Positions 7,332-14,899 are shown, numbered from the stretch's first letter. The stretch: 50,149 nt of DNA from Enhydrobacter sp. (GCA_026126105.1 JAHCJV010000038.1:1-50149), one strand, 5' to 3'. The notes: a model not told the origin generated them from the sequence alone. Made by a program: numbers and translations.

Positions 7332-7619
7332 CTATCTCTTCGTTGCCCGCCGCGCGACCTTGACGAGGGGTCGTTTATCCGCGTCTGCCAGCCCGCACCG
7401 CCGGACTTGAAGTGGCGGAGCACCTCAGGGTCGAGCCGGAGCTTTACAGCGAGCTTCGGTGCAACCGCGCGGCCTGTTGACCGGCCTGGCTTCCGTCACC
7501 ATCGCACCGGCCAACTGTTCGTCCGTCAGTTCCGGTGCGTCGTCATATTCCTGCGGCCTGATCCGGTGCCGCTCAACCTTGGCCAAGTCGCTCTTGATAG
7601 CGCGTTTGTTCGCGGGCAT
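7332..7619 (-). pseudogene. brnA: BrnA-type antitoxin remnant with two frameshifts
   Basis: Three frames joined read as a BrnA antitoxin. MPANKRAIKSDLAKVERH and DAPELTDEQLA come from 7619 down to about 7460. LRLDPEVLRHFKSGGAGWQT and RIND (about 7445-7375) follow in a second frame, and LVKVARRATKR with a TAG at 7332-7334 in a third. BrnA is the ribbon-helix-helix-like DNA-binding antitoxin that neutralises and autoregulates with BrnT. The two frame breaks lie near 7460 and near 7373. It overlaps the end of the brnT remnant in the usual brnT-brnA order. Intact gene function is very unlikely. Confidence 0.7.
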
Positions 7620-7760
7620 TGCACTTTCTCATCGAAATGATGTGCCGAGCGTCGCCGCGCGGCGTCCAACCACCATTACCATCCGAACGCTCAGAAACCC
7701 GATGGTCTGAAAGCGCTGCTCGCCGTAGTTATGGCGCGTATCCTCGACCGTCAGCGTGCG
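7573..7760 (-). pseudogene. brnT: BrnT-type toxin remnant, 5'-truncated and frameshifted
   Basis: On the minus strand TLTVEDTRHNYGEQRFQTIG, FLSVRMVMVV and, after a one-base shift near 7675, WTPRGDARHIISMRKCNARE (ending at the TGA at 7573-7575) match the C-terminal two thirds of BrnT RelE-fold ribonuclease toxins. The N-terminal part is missing: homology stops at about 7760, where the sequence turns into the collapsed arm of a palindromic repeat element (7761-7782). The toxin therefore appears to have been cut by, or at, that element. The remnant is followed by the equally decayed brnA. Confidence 0.7.
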
Positions 7761-7914
7761 ACCCTCAGAAAGGGAGGGTAACCCGCGCCTTGGGGCAACA
7801 CGAATTGCCCTCACAAGAAGCGATGGCGCAACGACTTGGCCACGTCCTTCTCGTCGCCACCCTTCGAGACGCTCCGCTACGCTGCGCTCCTCAGGGTGAG
7901 GTGGATGTGTAGCG
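7761..7914. mobile_element. Palindromic repeat element with collapsed left unit
   Basis: An intact plus unit at 7857-7903 (arms CACCCT/AGGGTG) with outer flank ATGTGTAGCGAC is preceded by a loop-like segment. That segment starts GGGCAACACG (7793-7802) and ends CGTCCTTCTCGTCGCC (7842-7857), resembling the loops at 753-817 and 3827-3881. The left unit seems reduced to ACCCTCAG...GGGAGGGTAAC (7761-7782). The element begins exactly where brnT homology ends. Confidence 0.5.
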
Positions 7915-7925
7915 ACTCCGGCGAA

Positions 7926-8009
7926 AGATTCACAAGCTCTCAGGGTGCGGTTGTGTGTAGCCAGAGTTCCTCAACTCACGATTGGTCGATAGATTCACAA
8001 GCTCTCAGG
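7926..8009 (+). repeat. 19-bp direct repeat pair
   Basis: AGATTCACAAGCTCTCAGG occurs at 7926-7944 and again at 7991-8009. A looser version (AAATTCACGAGCTATCAG) lies at 4443-4460, also a short distance after a plus unit of the palindromic repeats, so this may be an extended tail of that element. The rest of 7915-8100 shows no gene. Confidence 0.5.
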
Positions 8010-8100
8010 ACGACGCGGCCGGGTGTCGGGAGAACGGGCGACACGTCTCGTCGGTCCGGGGCGTAGCCCCGCCAGGACGTTTCAGGGTAGGGTCTGCGGA

Positions 8101-8778
8101 ATGGACCCTGCCCTGCACTGTCGATTGCTCGACGACGATCCGGCCTTCATCGTACGGCGCCATCTGGCCGACCCGACCACCGGCTGGAGCGTTGGCACCT
8201 ATGGCGCCATCGCCGAATTCCAGTACGACGCCGACGAGCCCGGCCTGCAGCTCGACCTCGACGCCCTGGCCGTGCAGACCGAGCGCGGCGCGCTGGCGAT
8301 CGTCTCGCTCGAGGGCGTGCAGCCCTTCGGCCTGACCGACGAGGCCGGACGGTTGCGCGAGATCGCCTTCTGCTCCGGGCGGCGCGGCGCGCAACGCGCC
8401 ACCGTCACCGAGATCGGCCCCCTCACCTTCGACCTCGGCGTCGCCGCGCCCCATATCGATATGCTGGTCCGGCTGCGGTCCGATGACGCCGCTACCGCTG
8501 CCGCCCTGCGCGACGGCATCGGACGCCCCCTGCTCGCCCCCGGCAATCCGGCCGGCCCCGCCATCGCGCGGGCCAGCCCGACGCGCATCCTCGTCTCGCC
8601 CGTGGCGCGGATCGAGGTCCATCAGCCGATCCCGCCGCCGGGCGGACGGGCTCCCGAAGGACCGCATACGCACCTGCTGCCCAAGCTGCTCGCGCAGGGA
8701 CGCACGCATCCGCCGGGCTCGCCGCTGCCGGAGGGGCTCTATTGCGGCCTGAGCCTGTATCCGCGCACCCGGCTCTGA
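8101..8778 (+). CDS. Conserved hypothetical protein, about 225 residues
   Basis: I do not recognise the family with certainty. The ATG at 8101 (MDPALHCRLLDDD) is preferred to in-frame starts further up because the upstream residues look non-coding. The protein is acidic at the N-terminus with no signal peptide or membrane segment. It contains ERGALAIVSLEGVQPFGLTD and ends ATHLLP-type and LYCGLSLYPRTRL segments; internal residues are rich in A, G and P. Codon use matches the local genome. It was originally convergent and adjacent to the gene now at 11013-11945: its last 42 bp lie within a 121-bp direct repeat created by the insertion of the GH16-RTX gene. Confidence 0.7.
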   Translation: MDPALHCRLLDDDPAFIVRRHLADPTTGWSVGTYGAIAEFQYDADEPGLQLDLDALAVQTERGALAIVSLEGVQPFGLTDEAGRLREIAFCSGRRGAQRATVTEIGPLTFDLGVAAPHIDMLVRLRSDDAATAAALRDGIGRPLLAPGNPAGPAIARASPTRILVSPVARIEVHQPIPPPGGRAPEGPHTHLLPKLLAQGRTHPPGSPLPEGLYCGLSLYPRTRL

Positions 8779-8857
8779 TCAGCGCCAGGCGCTGCGCAGC
8801 GCCTGGTCGGTCTTCCATTTCTCCACGCCCGCGACGTCATCGCAGGAGAAGGCCTTG
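8737..8857. repeat. 121-bp direct repeat, left copy
   Basis: Identical by eye to 10971-11091 (constant offset 2234). It covers the last 42 bp of the gene at 8101-8778 plus 79 bp that belong to the 3' end of the gene at 11013-11945. Similarity continues weakly past 8857 with an indel. It contains a perfect 22-bp palindrome at 8785-8806. Confidence 0.95.
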
Positions 8858-8881
8858 TGTTCTTGTGCGGCGTGCCGCGCC

Positions 8882-10699
8882 TCAGAGGGCGAAGGAGTGG
8901 TTGTTCAGCGCATGAACTCCAGCGACCGTGATGCGGAAATCGGCAGCGCCATCGCCGTTGATGTCGCCCTGTATGATGGTGTTGTCGGTGGCAAAGACAC
9001 GGAGCTGCCCAGCGCCGCTGAACTCCGCTGCGCCGATCAGCGTGAAGGCCTGATCACCGGCAACCAGGCTGTTGGCATCGATCCCGCGCAGGTCCACCTT
9101 GTCGCCCTCCTCCCAGTCGCGGATCCAGTCGCCAGCGGCGACCAAGCTGTCGGCGATGCTGGAGAACAGGAAGGCGTCGTTGCCCGCTCCGCCGGTGAGG
9201 TTGTCATCGCCGGTGCCGCCCGCCAGCCGATCATTGCCCGAACCGGCGAGAATGTCGTCATCACCGTCGCCGCCAGCGATCCAGTCGTCGCCGCTTCCGC
9301 CGAGGAGAGTGTCCTGCCCGGTCCAGCCGTCGATCGTGTCGTTGCCGGCACCGCCGAAAACCGTGTCGTTGCCGGCGTCGCCGTGAATGGTGTCGTCGCC
9401 GAGCGCGCCATCGACGATGTCGTCGCCCAGTCCCGCCTGAACTCGGTCGTTGCCGCCGCCACCTGCGATGACGTCGTTGCCGCCGCCGCCACCGATCCAG
9501 TCATCGCCCGCCCCGCCCTCGATTATATCGCGGTCGTCGCCACCGTTCAGCGAATCGTTTCCGTCGCCGCCGTCGATGGTGTCGTCGCCGGCGCCCCCGT
9601 CGATGCTATCGTTGCCGTCGCCGCCGAGGAGCGTATCGTGATGGCCTTCGCCGTGGATGGTGTCGTCGCCGAGACCGCCGCGGATCGCATCATCGCCGTC
9701 GCCGCCCCAGATGGTGTCGTGACCGGCCTTGCCGGACAACGTGTCGGTGCCGCCGCCGCCATCGATGCCGTCGTTGTTGAGGCTCCCAACCAGGAACTCT
9801 GCGGCCTGGCTGCCGAGCCGGGTCGACAATTCTTCCACCTTCACGTAGTCGACATCGAAGAAATAGGTCTTGTTTCCGCCAGGGTTGGTCGTCGCGTTGA
9901 ACGGGTTGGCGTTGGTCGCCGGGACGAGGGTCGGATCGCTCACGTTCGGTCCGCCGCGATCACCCGGAGAAGGGCCCCACGGTCCGAGCGGCGGGAAGGC
10001 AGGTGTGCCCCACAGATTCAAGTGCAACTGCTGCTTCACGTTGGCTTGCGGCAAATGAGTCGTCTCGGTCCTTATGACCTTGCCGTCGATCAGCCAGATG
10101 ACCTTGGTCGGCAGCCATTCGATGCGGTAGGTATGCCAGTCGTTAGGCGAGAACTTCTTTATCTGCGTGACCGGGTACGAGATGGGATAGTCCTTCTCTG
10201 AGTTGCCGGCCGCCTCGTGCGTGAAGACATTGGTAGAGATTTTATTCTTCGAACTCTCCCTCAGCTGGCTGGTCAGAATCTCCCAGTCCAGCTCGTTGTG
10301 TGGAACACGGCGATTGCCTGGCCCGGGCGGGTACGTGAACTGCTGGTAGAAGAACATGCCGGCGATCATGCCGCCTTGGGTTCCTTCGAATTTCATCCTG
10401 GCTTCGAAGCCCACGCCACCGGTCGACTGAGCATCCCAGGCGCCCTTGGTGATCGCCTCCGAACCATAGAACGACTTGCCGTCCTTCCACTCGGCGTTCC
10501 AGGTGTCCATGCGGATCCGCGCCATGCCGTTGGCCGCGTCGGGCAGCTCTTGCCGGATGAAGGTCTGGCCGAGGAACGCCGGGTTGTATTTGCCATCTTC
10601 GCCGTAGTACGCCTTGTTGATCTCCCAGTTGTCGCTGTTGAGCTTGCCGTCCTTCTTGAAATTGTCGGAGAACACCTCCGTCCCGCTCAGCTGTGCCAT
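8882..10699 (-). CDS. Secreted GH16-family glycoside hydrolase with RTX repeats
   Basis: A 605-residue protein in two parts. Residues 1-290 are a GH16 beta-sandwich: FSDNFKKDGKLNSDNWEI at the start, the catalytic ExDxE-type motif in NELDWEIL (about 145-152), then WHTYRIEWLPTKVIWLIDG. Residues 305-505 hold roughly twenty GGxGxDxxx calcium-binding nonapeptides (for example GGAGNDTIDG). The last 100 residues (FLFSSIADSL, GDWIRDWEEGDKVDL) form a serralysin-like C-terminus. There is no Sec signal, which fits type I secretion through a C-terminal signal. Likely substrates are beta-1,3/1,4-glucans or extracellular polysaccharide; specificity cannot be read. No ABC/MFP/TolC secretion genes adjoin. 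It sits within a direct-repeat-bracketed insertion. Confidence 0.9.
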   Translation of the reverse strand: MAQLSGTEVFSDNFKKDGKLNSDNWEINKAYYGEDGKYNPAFLGQTFIRQELPDAANGMARIRMDTWNAEWKDGKSFYGSEAITKGAWDAQSTGGVGFEARMKFEGTQGGMIAGMFFYQQFTYPPGPGNRRVPHNELDWEILTSQLRESSKNKISTNVFTHEAAGNSEKDYPISYPVTQIKKFSPNDWHTYRIEWLPTKVIWLIDGKVIRTETTHLPQANVKQQLHLNLWGTPAFPPLGPWGPSPGDRGGPNVSDPTLVPATNANPFNATTNPGGNKTYFFDVDYVKVEELSTRLGSQAAEFLVGSLNNDGIDGGGGTDTLSGKAGHDTIWGGDGDDAIRGGLGDDTIHGEGHHDTLLGGDGNDSIDGGAGDDTIDGGDGNDSLNGGDDRDIIEGGAGDDWIGGGGGNDVIAGGGGNDRVQAGLGDDIVDGALGDDTIHGDAGNDTVFGGAGNDTIDGWTGQDTLLGGSGDDWIAGGDGDDDILAGSGNDRLAGGTGDDNLTGGAGNDAFLFSSIADSLVAAGDWIRDWEEGDKVDLRGIDANSLVAGDQAFTLIGAAEFSGAGQLRVFATDNTIIQGDINGDGAADFRITVAGVHALNNHSFAL

Positions 10700-10970
10700 G
10701 TGCCCGCTCCCTGCCGCTCCCTATAGATTCAGCGTAGAGCGTGCAGGGTGCAGTGACAACAACCGCGCCCGCTCGGCCTCTTCGCGGTCATGCTCTGTGG
10801 CGCAGGGCGCGCGCCACCTCGCCCCAGCATGCCAGGACGCGCGGATCGACCTCGCGTCAGTGCGAAGAGAGATTTATGTTCAGGGGAGCGGTGCGGCGGC
10901 AGCACTCACCTGCTCTGCCACCACTTCAGCGCCGACTGCCCAAAGGCGGATGACATGTTTCCCGGCCGAT
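10700..10970. other. Intergenic part of the insertion, no gene seen
   Basis: It lies between the GH16-RTX start and the right direct repeat. Only the ribosome binding region of the GH16 gene (GGGAG about 10 bp from its ATG) and presumably its promoter are expected here. No repeat, RNA or coding pattern was recognised. Confidence 0.5.
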
Positions 10971-11091
10971 CTCTATTGCGGCCTGAGCCTGTATCCGCGC
11001 ACCCGGCTCTGATCAGCGCCAGGCGCTGCGCAGCGCCTGGTCGGTCTTCCATTTCTCCACGCCCGCGACGTCATCGCAGGAGAAGGCCTTG
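10971..11091. repeat. 121-bp direct repeat, right copy
   Basis: The partner of 8737-8857. Its first 42 bp are an orphan copy of the last codons of the gene at 8101-8778 (LYCGLSLYPRTRL and stop), and the rest is the true 3' end of the minus-strand gene at 11013-11945. It includes the 22-bp palindrome at 11019-11040. Confidence 0.95.
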
Positions 11092-11945
11092 GCGTTCTTG
11101 CGCGGGCTGGCCTCGACCCAGGCGAAGACCATGCACTGCGAGGTGGTCTTGTCGCCCTGCCTGGTCTCGAAGCTCACTTCCGCGGTCGCGGCGGAGCCGG
11201 CCTTGGTGTCGCCGTAGTCCTCGACCGCCGGCTTGATGTCGCCGACCGTCCAGCCGGCGGCCTTGCTCTCGGCATACCACTTGGCGAACGCCGCGAACTG
11301 CTCGCCCGCCGGGCCCTTGCCGTCGGCCGCGACGTAAGCCTTCAGGTCGGCGACGAGCGCATGCGCCGCGGCACTCGCCTTGGGTTCCGCGACCTTGCGG
11401 CGCTCGGCGAGTCGCGTGCGCAGGGCCTTGAGCGCGTCCGCATTGGACGCTGACGCGGCGGGTGCCGTGGCTGGCGCCGCCGCGGCGACCTGCGCGGAGG
11501 GATCGAGACGGCGGATCGGTGCCTTGGCCGCCTCGTTGTTGAGCGCGACCGCCTCGCTCGGCGTGAGCTTGCCGGTGGCGGTGTAGCCGTGCCCCTTCTG
11601 CCAGTCGCCGATGCTCTTCGTCGTCGCGGCGGACTGCAGGTTGCCGTCGATCGGGCCGCTGTACTTGTCGAGCGTCCGCAGCGATTCCTGCAGCTTGCGC
11701 CGGTCCGGCTCCGGGCTGTTCAGCACGGTCGCGTAATCCGGCCCGCGCGCCGGCGCCGCGGGGGCGGCACTTGCGGCCGGCCGGGGCGCGGGTGCCGGTG
11801 CCGCTGCGGGTGGCGGCGCGGGCGCGGCAGCGCCGGGAGTGCAGCTGCCGGGATTCTGGAAACAGCGCTCGACCTCGCCCGCGCTCTGGGCCGAGGCGGC
11901 AGCCGGCGCGAGAGCGATCAGCGCCGCGAGCAGCCAGCGCCGCAT
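11013..11945 (-). CDS. Secreted hypothetical protein with peptidoglycan-binding-like segment
   Basis: A 310-residue exported protein. The ATG at 11945 gives a signal peptide (MRRWLLAALIALAPAAASAQ). A long Ala/Pro linker (about 45-75) follows. Then comes RRKLQESLRTLDKYSGPIDG...IGDWQKGHGYTATGKLTPSEA (about 85-135), the pattern of a PG_binding_1 domain. An Ala-rich stretch leads to a C-terminal domain with KTTSQCMVFAWVEASPRKN and a second cysteine in FSCDDV, possibly disulfide-linked. It lies 1 bp downstream of the gene at 11947-12711 and behind pyrG. It probably acts in the periplasm near the cell wall, but no enzymatic activity is visible. Its last 79 bp are duplicated at 8779-8857. Confidence 0.75.
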   Translation of the reverse strand: MRRWLLAALIALAPAAASAQSAGEVERCFQNPGSCTPGAAAPAPPPAAAPAPAPRPAASAAPAAPARGPDYATVLNSPEPDRRKLQESLRTLDKYSGPIDGNLQSAATTKSIGDWQKGHGYTATGKLTPSEAVALNNEAAKAPIRRLDPSAQVAAAAPATAPAASASNADALKALRTRLAERRKVAEPKASAAAHALVADLKAYVAADGKGPAGEQFAAFAKWYAESKAAGWTVGDIKPAVEDYGDTKAGSAATAEVSFETRQGDKTTSQCMVFAWVEASPRKNAKAFSCDDVAGVEKWKTDQALRSAWR

Positions 11946-11946
11946 C

Positions 11947-12711
11947 TCAGAGCCCGCCATAGGTGTTGGCCGCGAGTTGCGCCGGAAGCCCGATCACCAT
12001 CGTGACTGGCTGGCCGCGGCCGGTCTGGCCGCGGGCGAGGATATGGTCGTTGGGGTTGCCGACCCGGCTCTCGTAGGTGCCGTTGCCGCCAAACTTGCCG
12101 TTGAAGCAGCCGAGCGAGAACCGGCCGGACTGCGGGCCCTCGTTGGTGAAGGTGCCTTCGCACACCGTCTCGCCGCGCGGGTTATCGACGGTGAAGGTCA
12201 CCGACCGGTCCCGGCCGATCAGGGCGCCGTAGCGCGCCACGCCGTTGAGGCGCGCGACATTGCCGCGATCGTCGCGATAGAAGATCGATGCCGGGCCGTA
12301 CGCCTGATCCGGCATCGCTTCGCGCGGCTGAAGATACATGCCGTCGCTGATCACGACCTGGCACCGGCAGTCGGTCGAATAGTTCTCGCCCAGCGGACCC
12401 AGCTGGTTGAGCTTGGCGGTGCAGTTGGACAGCGCCATGTCCTGCACCTCGCGCTCGCTCATCTGGTTGCGGGTGTAGGTGTCGGCATACACGAAGGCGC
12501 ATTGCTTGGGCATCGGCACCGCCACCGCCTTGTGGCTCGCGGCCATGGTCTCGGTCCTGACCCAGAAACGCTCGGCCATCGCCGGGAAGCGCAGGAAGAT
12601 CGGATCGCGGCGCTCGGCCTTGCCGTAAGGCGATTGGGCGGCGGTCTGTGCCGCCGCACTCGTCGCGAACGCGAGCAGGGCGAAGGCGGCAAAAAGCAAC
12701 TTGCGGGTCAT
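11947..12711 (-). CDS. Exported hypothetical protein, about 254 residues
   Basis: Not recognised as a named family. The start at 12711 (MTRKLLFAAFALLAFATSAAAQ) gives a typical Sec signal peptide; an ATG nine bases earlier is too close to the GGTGG ribosome-binding-like sequence. Six or so cysteines (KQCAFVYADTY, NCTAKL, DCRCQVVISDG, ETVCEGTF, LGCFNGKFGGNGTY) suggest a disulfide-stabilised periplasmic or secreted fold. It lies 59 bp after pyrG and 1 bp before another exported protein, probably forming a two-gene unit with it. The frame stays open far upstream through pyrG antisense, but that part is not coding. Confidence 0.75.
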   Translation of the reverse strand: MTRKLLFAAFALLAFATSAAAQTAAQSPYGKAERRDPIFLRFPAMAERFWVRTETMAASHKAVAVPMPKQCAFVYADTYTRNQMSEREVQDMALSNCTAKLNQLGPLGENYSTDCRCQVVISDGMYLQPREAMPDQAYGPASIFYRDDRGNVARLNGVARYGALIGRDRSVTFTVDNPRGETVCEGTFTNEGPQSGRFSLGCFNGKFGGNGTYESRVGNPNDHILARGQTGRGQPVTMVIGLPAQLAANTYGGL

Positions 12712-12770
12712 TTGCGCCATTCCACCCGGAAAACTTGACGGAAATGCGACTCCACCCGGGCGCAACGCGG

Positions 12771-14402
12771 TCAAACCAGCCGGCTTTGCGCCTTGGCCGC
12801 TCCGATAAAGGAGGTGAAAAGCGGGTGCGGGGCGAACGGGCGCGACTTCAGCTCGGGATGATACTGCACACCGATGAACCAGGGATGGTCGGGGATCTCG
12901 ACGATCTCCGGCAGCAGGCCGTCCGGCGACATGCCCGAGAAGCGCAGCCCGACCTGCTCCAGCCGGTCCTTGTAGTTGACGTTGACCTCGTAGCGATGGC
13001 GGTGGCGCTCGCTGATCACGTCCTGGCCGTAGATCGCGTGCACCCGGGTGCCCTGTCGCAGATGGGCGGCGTAGGCGCCGAGCCGCATCGTGCCGCCGAG
13101 ATCGCCGTCCGCCCCGCGCTTCTCGATCTGGTTGCCCTTGAGCCATTCGGTCATCAGCCCGACCACGGCATGGTCGGTCGGCCCGAACTCGCTCGACGAA
13201 GCGTCCTCGATGCCGAGAAGATTGCGCGCCGCCTCGATCACCGCCATCTGCATGCCGAAGCAGATGCCGAAGAACGGCACGTTGCGCTCGCGCGCGAACT
13301 TCACCGCATGGATCTTGCCCTCGGTGCCGCGCTCCCCGAATCCGCCCGGCACGAGAATACCATGGACATTCTCGAGATGGGCGACGGCGTCGTCGCGCTC
13401 GAAGATCTCGGAGTCCATCCACTCCAGCCCGACCTTGACGTTGCTGCCGAAGCCGCCATGGGTCAGCGCCTCGGACAGCGACTTGTAGGCATCGAGGAGC
13501 ACAGTGTATTTGCCGACCACGGCGATCGTGACCTTGCCCTCGGGCTCGCGCACGGAGCGTACCACGCCGCGCCAGCGATCGAGGTTCGGCTCCATGCTGG
13601 CATCGAGACCGAAATACTTGCAGACCTCGGCGTCGAAGCCCTGGTAGTGATAGGCGATCGGCACCTGGTAGATCGTATCGACGTCGCGCGCCTCGATCAC
13701 ACGCTCGGTCTTGACGTTGCAGAACAGCGCGATCTTGCGCCGCTCGTTGGCCGGAATCTCCTTGTCGCCAGAACGGCACAGCAGCAGGTCAGGCTGGATA
13801 CCGACGCTCAACAGCTCCTTTACCGAATGCTGGGTCGGCTTGGTCTTCAGCTCGCCTGCCGTCGGCACCCATGGCAGGAGCGTGAGATGCACGTACATCA
13901 CGCGCTCGCGCCCGAGCTCGTTGCCGACCTGGCGGATGGCCTCGAGGAACGGCAGGCTCTCGATGTCGCCGACCGTGCCGCCGACCTCGACCAGGACGAA
14001 ATCCTCCCTGTCGGTGTCGGTGAGGACGAACTCCTTGATGGCGTCGGTGACGTGCGGGATCACCTGCACCGTGGCACCGAGATACTCACCACGCCGTTCC
14101 TTGCCGATCACGGTCGAATAGATGCGGCCGGTCGTGATGTTGTCGCTCTGCCGGGCATCGACGCCGGTGAAGCGCTCGTAATGGCCGAGATCGAGATCCG
14201 TCTCCGCTCCGTCGTCGGTCACGAAGACCTCGCCGTGCTGGTATGGACTCATCGTCCCTGGGTCGACATTCAGATATGGGTCGAGCTTGCGCAGCCGGAC
14301 GCGATAGCCGCGCGCCTGCAGCAGCGCCCCGAGCGCTGCTGACGAAAGACCCTTGCCAAGCGAGGAGACCACGCCGCCCGTTATGAAAATAAAGCGCGTC
14401 AT
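12771..14402 (-). CDS. pyrG: CTP synthase
   Basis: A 543-residue enzyme that converts UTP to CTP using ATP and glutamine in the cytosol. The N-terminal synthetase domain begins MTRFIFITGGVVSSLGKGLS, with EVGGTVGDIESLPFLEA near 140. The C-terminal class I glutamine amidotransferase shows LVPGGFGERG and the nucleophile Cys in FFGICFGMQ (about 380), then the His-Glu pair in GVQYHPEL. Full length for the family. It lies in the common alphaproteobacterial order tpiA-secG-pyrG, 99 bp after secG. Confidence 0.98.
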   Translation of the reverse strand: MTRFIFITGGVVSSLGKGLSSAALGALLQARGYRVRLRKLDPYLNVDPGTMSPYQHGEVFVTDDGAETDLDLGHYERFTGVDARQSDNITTGRIYSTVIGKERRGEYLGATVQVIPHVTDAIKEFVLTDTDREDFVLVEVGGTVGDIESLPFLEAIRQVGNELGRERVMYVHLTLLPWVPTAGELKTKPTQHSVKELLSVGIQPDLLLCRSGDKEIPANERRKIALFCNVKTERVIEARDVDTIYQVPIAYHYQGFDAEVCKYFGLDASMEPNLDRWRGVVRSVREPEGKVTIAVVGKYTVLLDAYKSLSEALTHGGFGSNVKVGLEWMDSEIFERDDAVAHLENVHGILVPGGFGERGTEGKIHAVKFARERNVPFFGICFGMQMAVIEAARNLLGIEDASSSEFGPTDHAVVGLMTEWLKGNQIEKRGADGDLGGTMRLGAYAAHLRQGTRVHAIYGQDVISERHRHRYEVNVNYKDRLEQVGLRFSGMSPDGLLPEIVEIPDHPWFIGVQYHPELKSRPFAPHPLFTSFIGAAKAQSRLV

Positions 14403-14501
14403 GGGCTTACAGACTACTAAGTATTGATGGGTGCGGCCATGGGGATATCGTCCCGCCGGTGGAGGTTCGGCGGTGGGAACGGTCCGACATGGCCGTTGTT
14501 C

Positions 14502-14876
14502 CTAGCGGGTGGGCGCGGTAGGCGCCCCGGGGGTCGCCGGCGGCGCCGTCGTGCCCCCGGGTAACGCAGGAGCGGCAGGCGTGGCGGGCACATTGTCCAT
14601 GATCGAGCGCGACGACCGCGCGCCGGGTTCGCTGACGCTCCACGCCATGAGCAAGCTCAGGAAGAAGAAGATGCTGGCGAAAATGGCCGTCATGCGCGAC
14701 AGCACATTGGCCTGGCCACGAACCGAAAATAGCGCATCGCTGCGCCCGCCCATGCCGAGCCCGCCGCCTTCGCTGCGTTGAAGCAGGATGACGACGATCA
14801 TCGCGGCCGTGACGCCGACATGGATGATCAGCAGCACCAGCCGCCAATCATGGAAAAATGTTCTGACGCTATCCAT
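14502..14876 (-). CDS. secG: Preprotein translocase subunit SecG
   Basis: A 124-residue inner-membrane subunit of SecYEG. Two membrane helices are visible: WRLVLLIIHVGVTAAMIVVI (about 10-30) and TAIFASIFFFLSLLMAWS (about 60-78). They are joined by the hallmark loop LLQRSEGGGLGMGG. The Ala/Pro/Gly-rich tail after residue 90 (ATPAAPALPGGTTAPPA) is typical of alphaproteobacterial SecG. It starts 23 bp after tpiA and precedes pyrG, so the three genes are probably co-transcribed. Confidence 0.95.
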   Translation of the reverse strand: MDSVRTFFHDWRLVLLIIHVGVTAAMIVVILLQRSEGGGLGMGGRSDALFSVRGQANVLSRMTAIFASIFFFLSLLMAWSVSEPGARSSRSIMDNVPATPAAPALPGGTTAPPATPGAPTAPTR

Positions 14877-14899
14877 TTTCGCGGGCGCTTCTAACCTCT

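Larger units (their letters stand above)
8858..10970. mobile_element. 2.1-kb insertion carrying a GH16-RTX gene, bracketed by 121-bp direct repeats
   Basis: Removing 8858-11091 restores one uninterrupted junction between two convergent genes, so this segment is best read as an insertion that duplicated 121 bp. It contains a single coding sequence (8882-10699, minus) and no recognisable transposase, integrase or terminal inverted repeat. The mechanism is unknown; a tandem-duplication or single-crossover origin is possible. Confidence 0.65.

Noticed and set aside
7202..7423. Independent 73-codon minus-strand gene
   Set aside because: Its first codons (LRHFKSGGAGWQTRIND) are the middle part of the frameshifted brnA, and the remainder is non-coding.
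24..7903. CRISPR array made of the repeated palindromes
   Set aside because: Units are not regularly spaced, occur in both orientations, and have no uniform spacers or cas genes.
8855..10201. Long plus-strand frame with a repetitive Val/Ala pattern
   Set aside because: It is the antisense shadow of the RTX nonapeptide repeats of the minus-strand GH16 gene.
8858..10970. Insertion sequence or transposon around the GH16-RTX gene
   Set aside because: No transposase, integrase or terminal inverted repeats were found, and the flanking duplication is too long for a normal target-site duplication; kept only as an unexplained insertion.
11947..13779. 610-codon minus-strand frame running from pyrG into the exported protein gene
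   Set aside because: Only the last 254 codons, starting with a signal peptide at 12711, are real; the rest is an out-of-frame part of pyrG.
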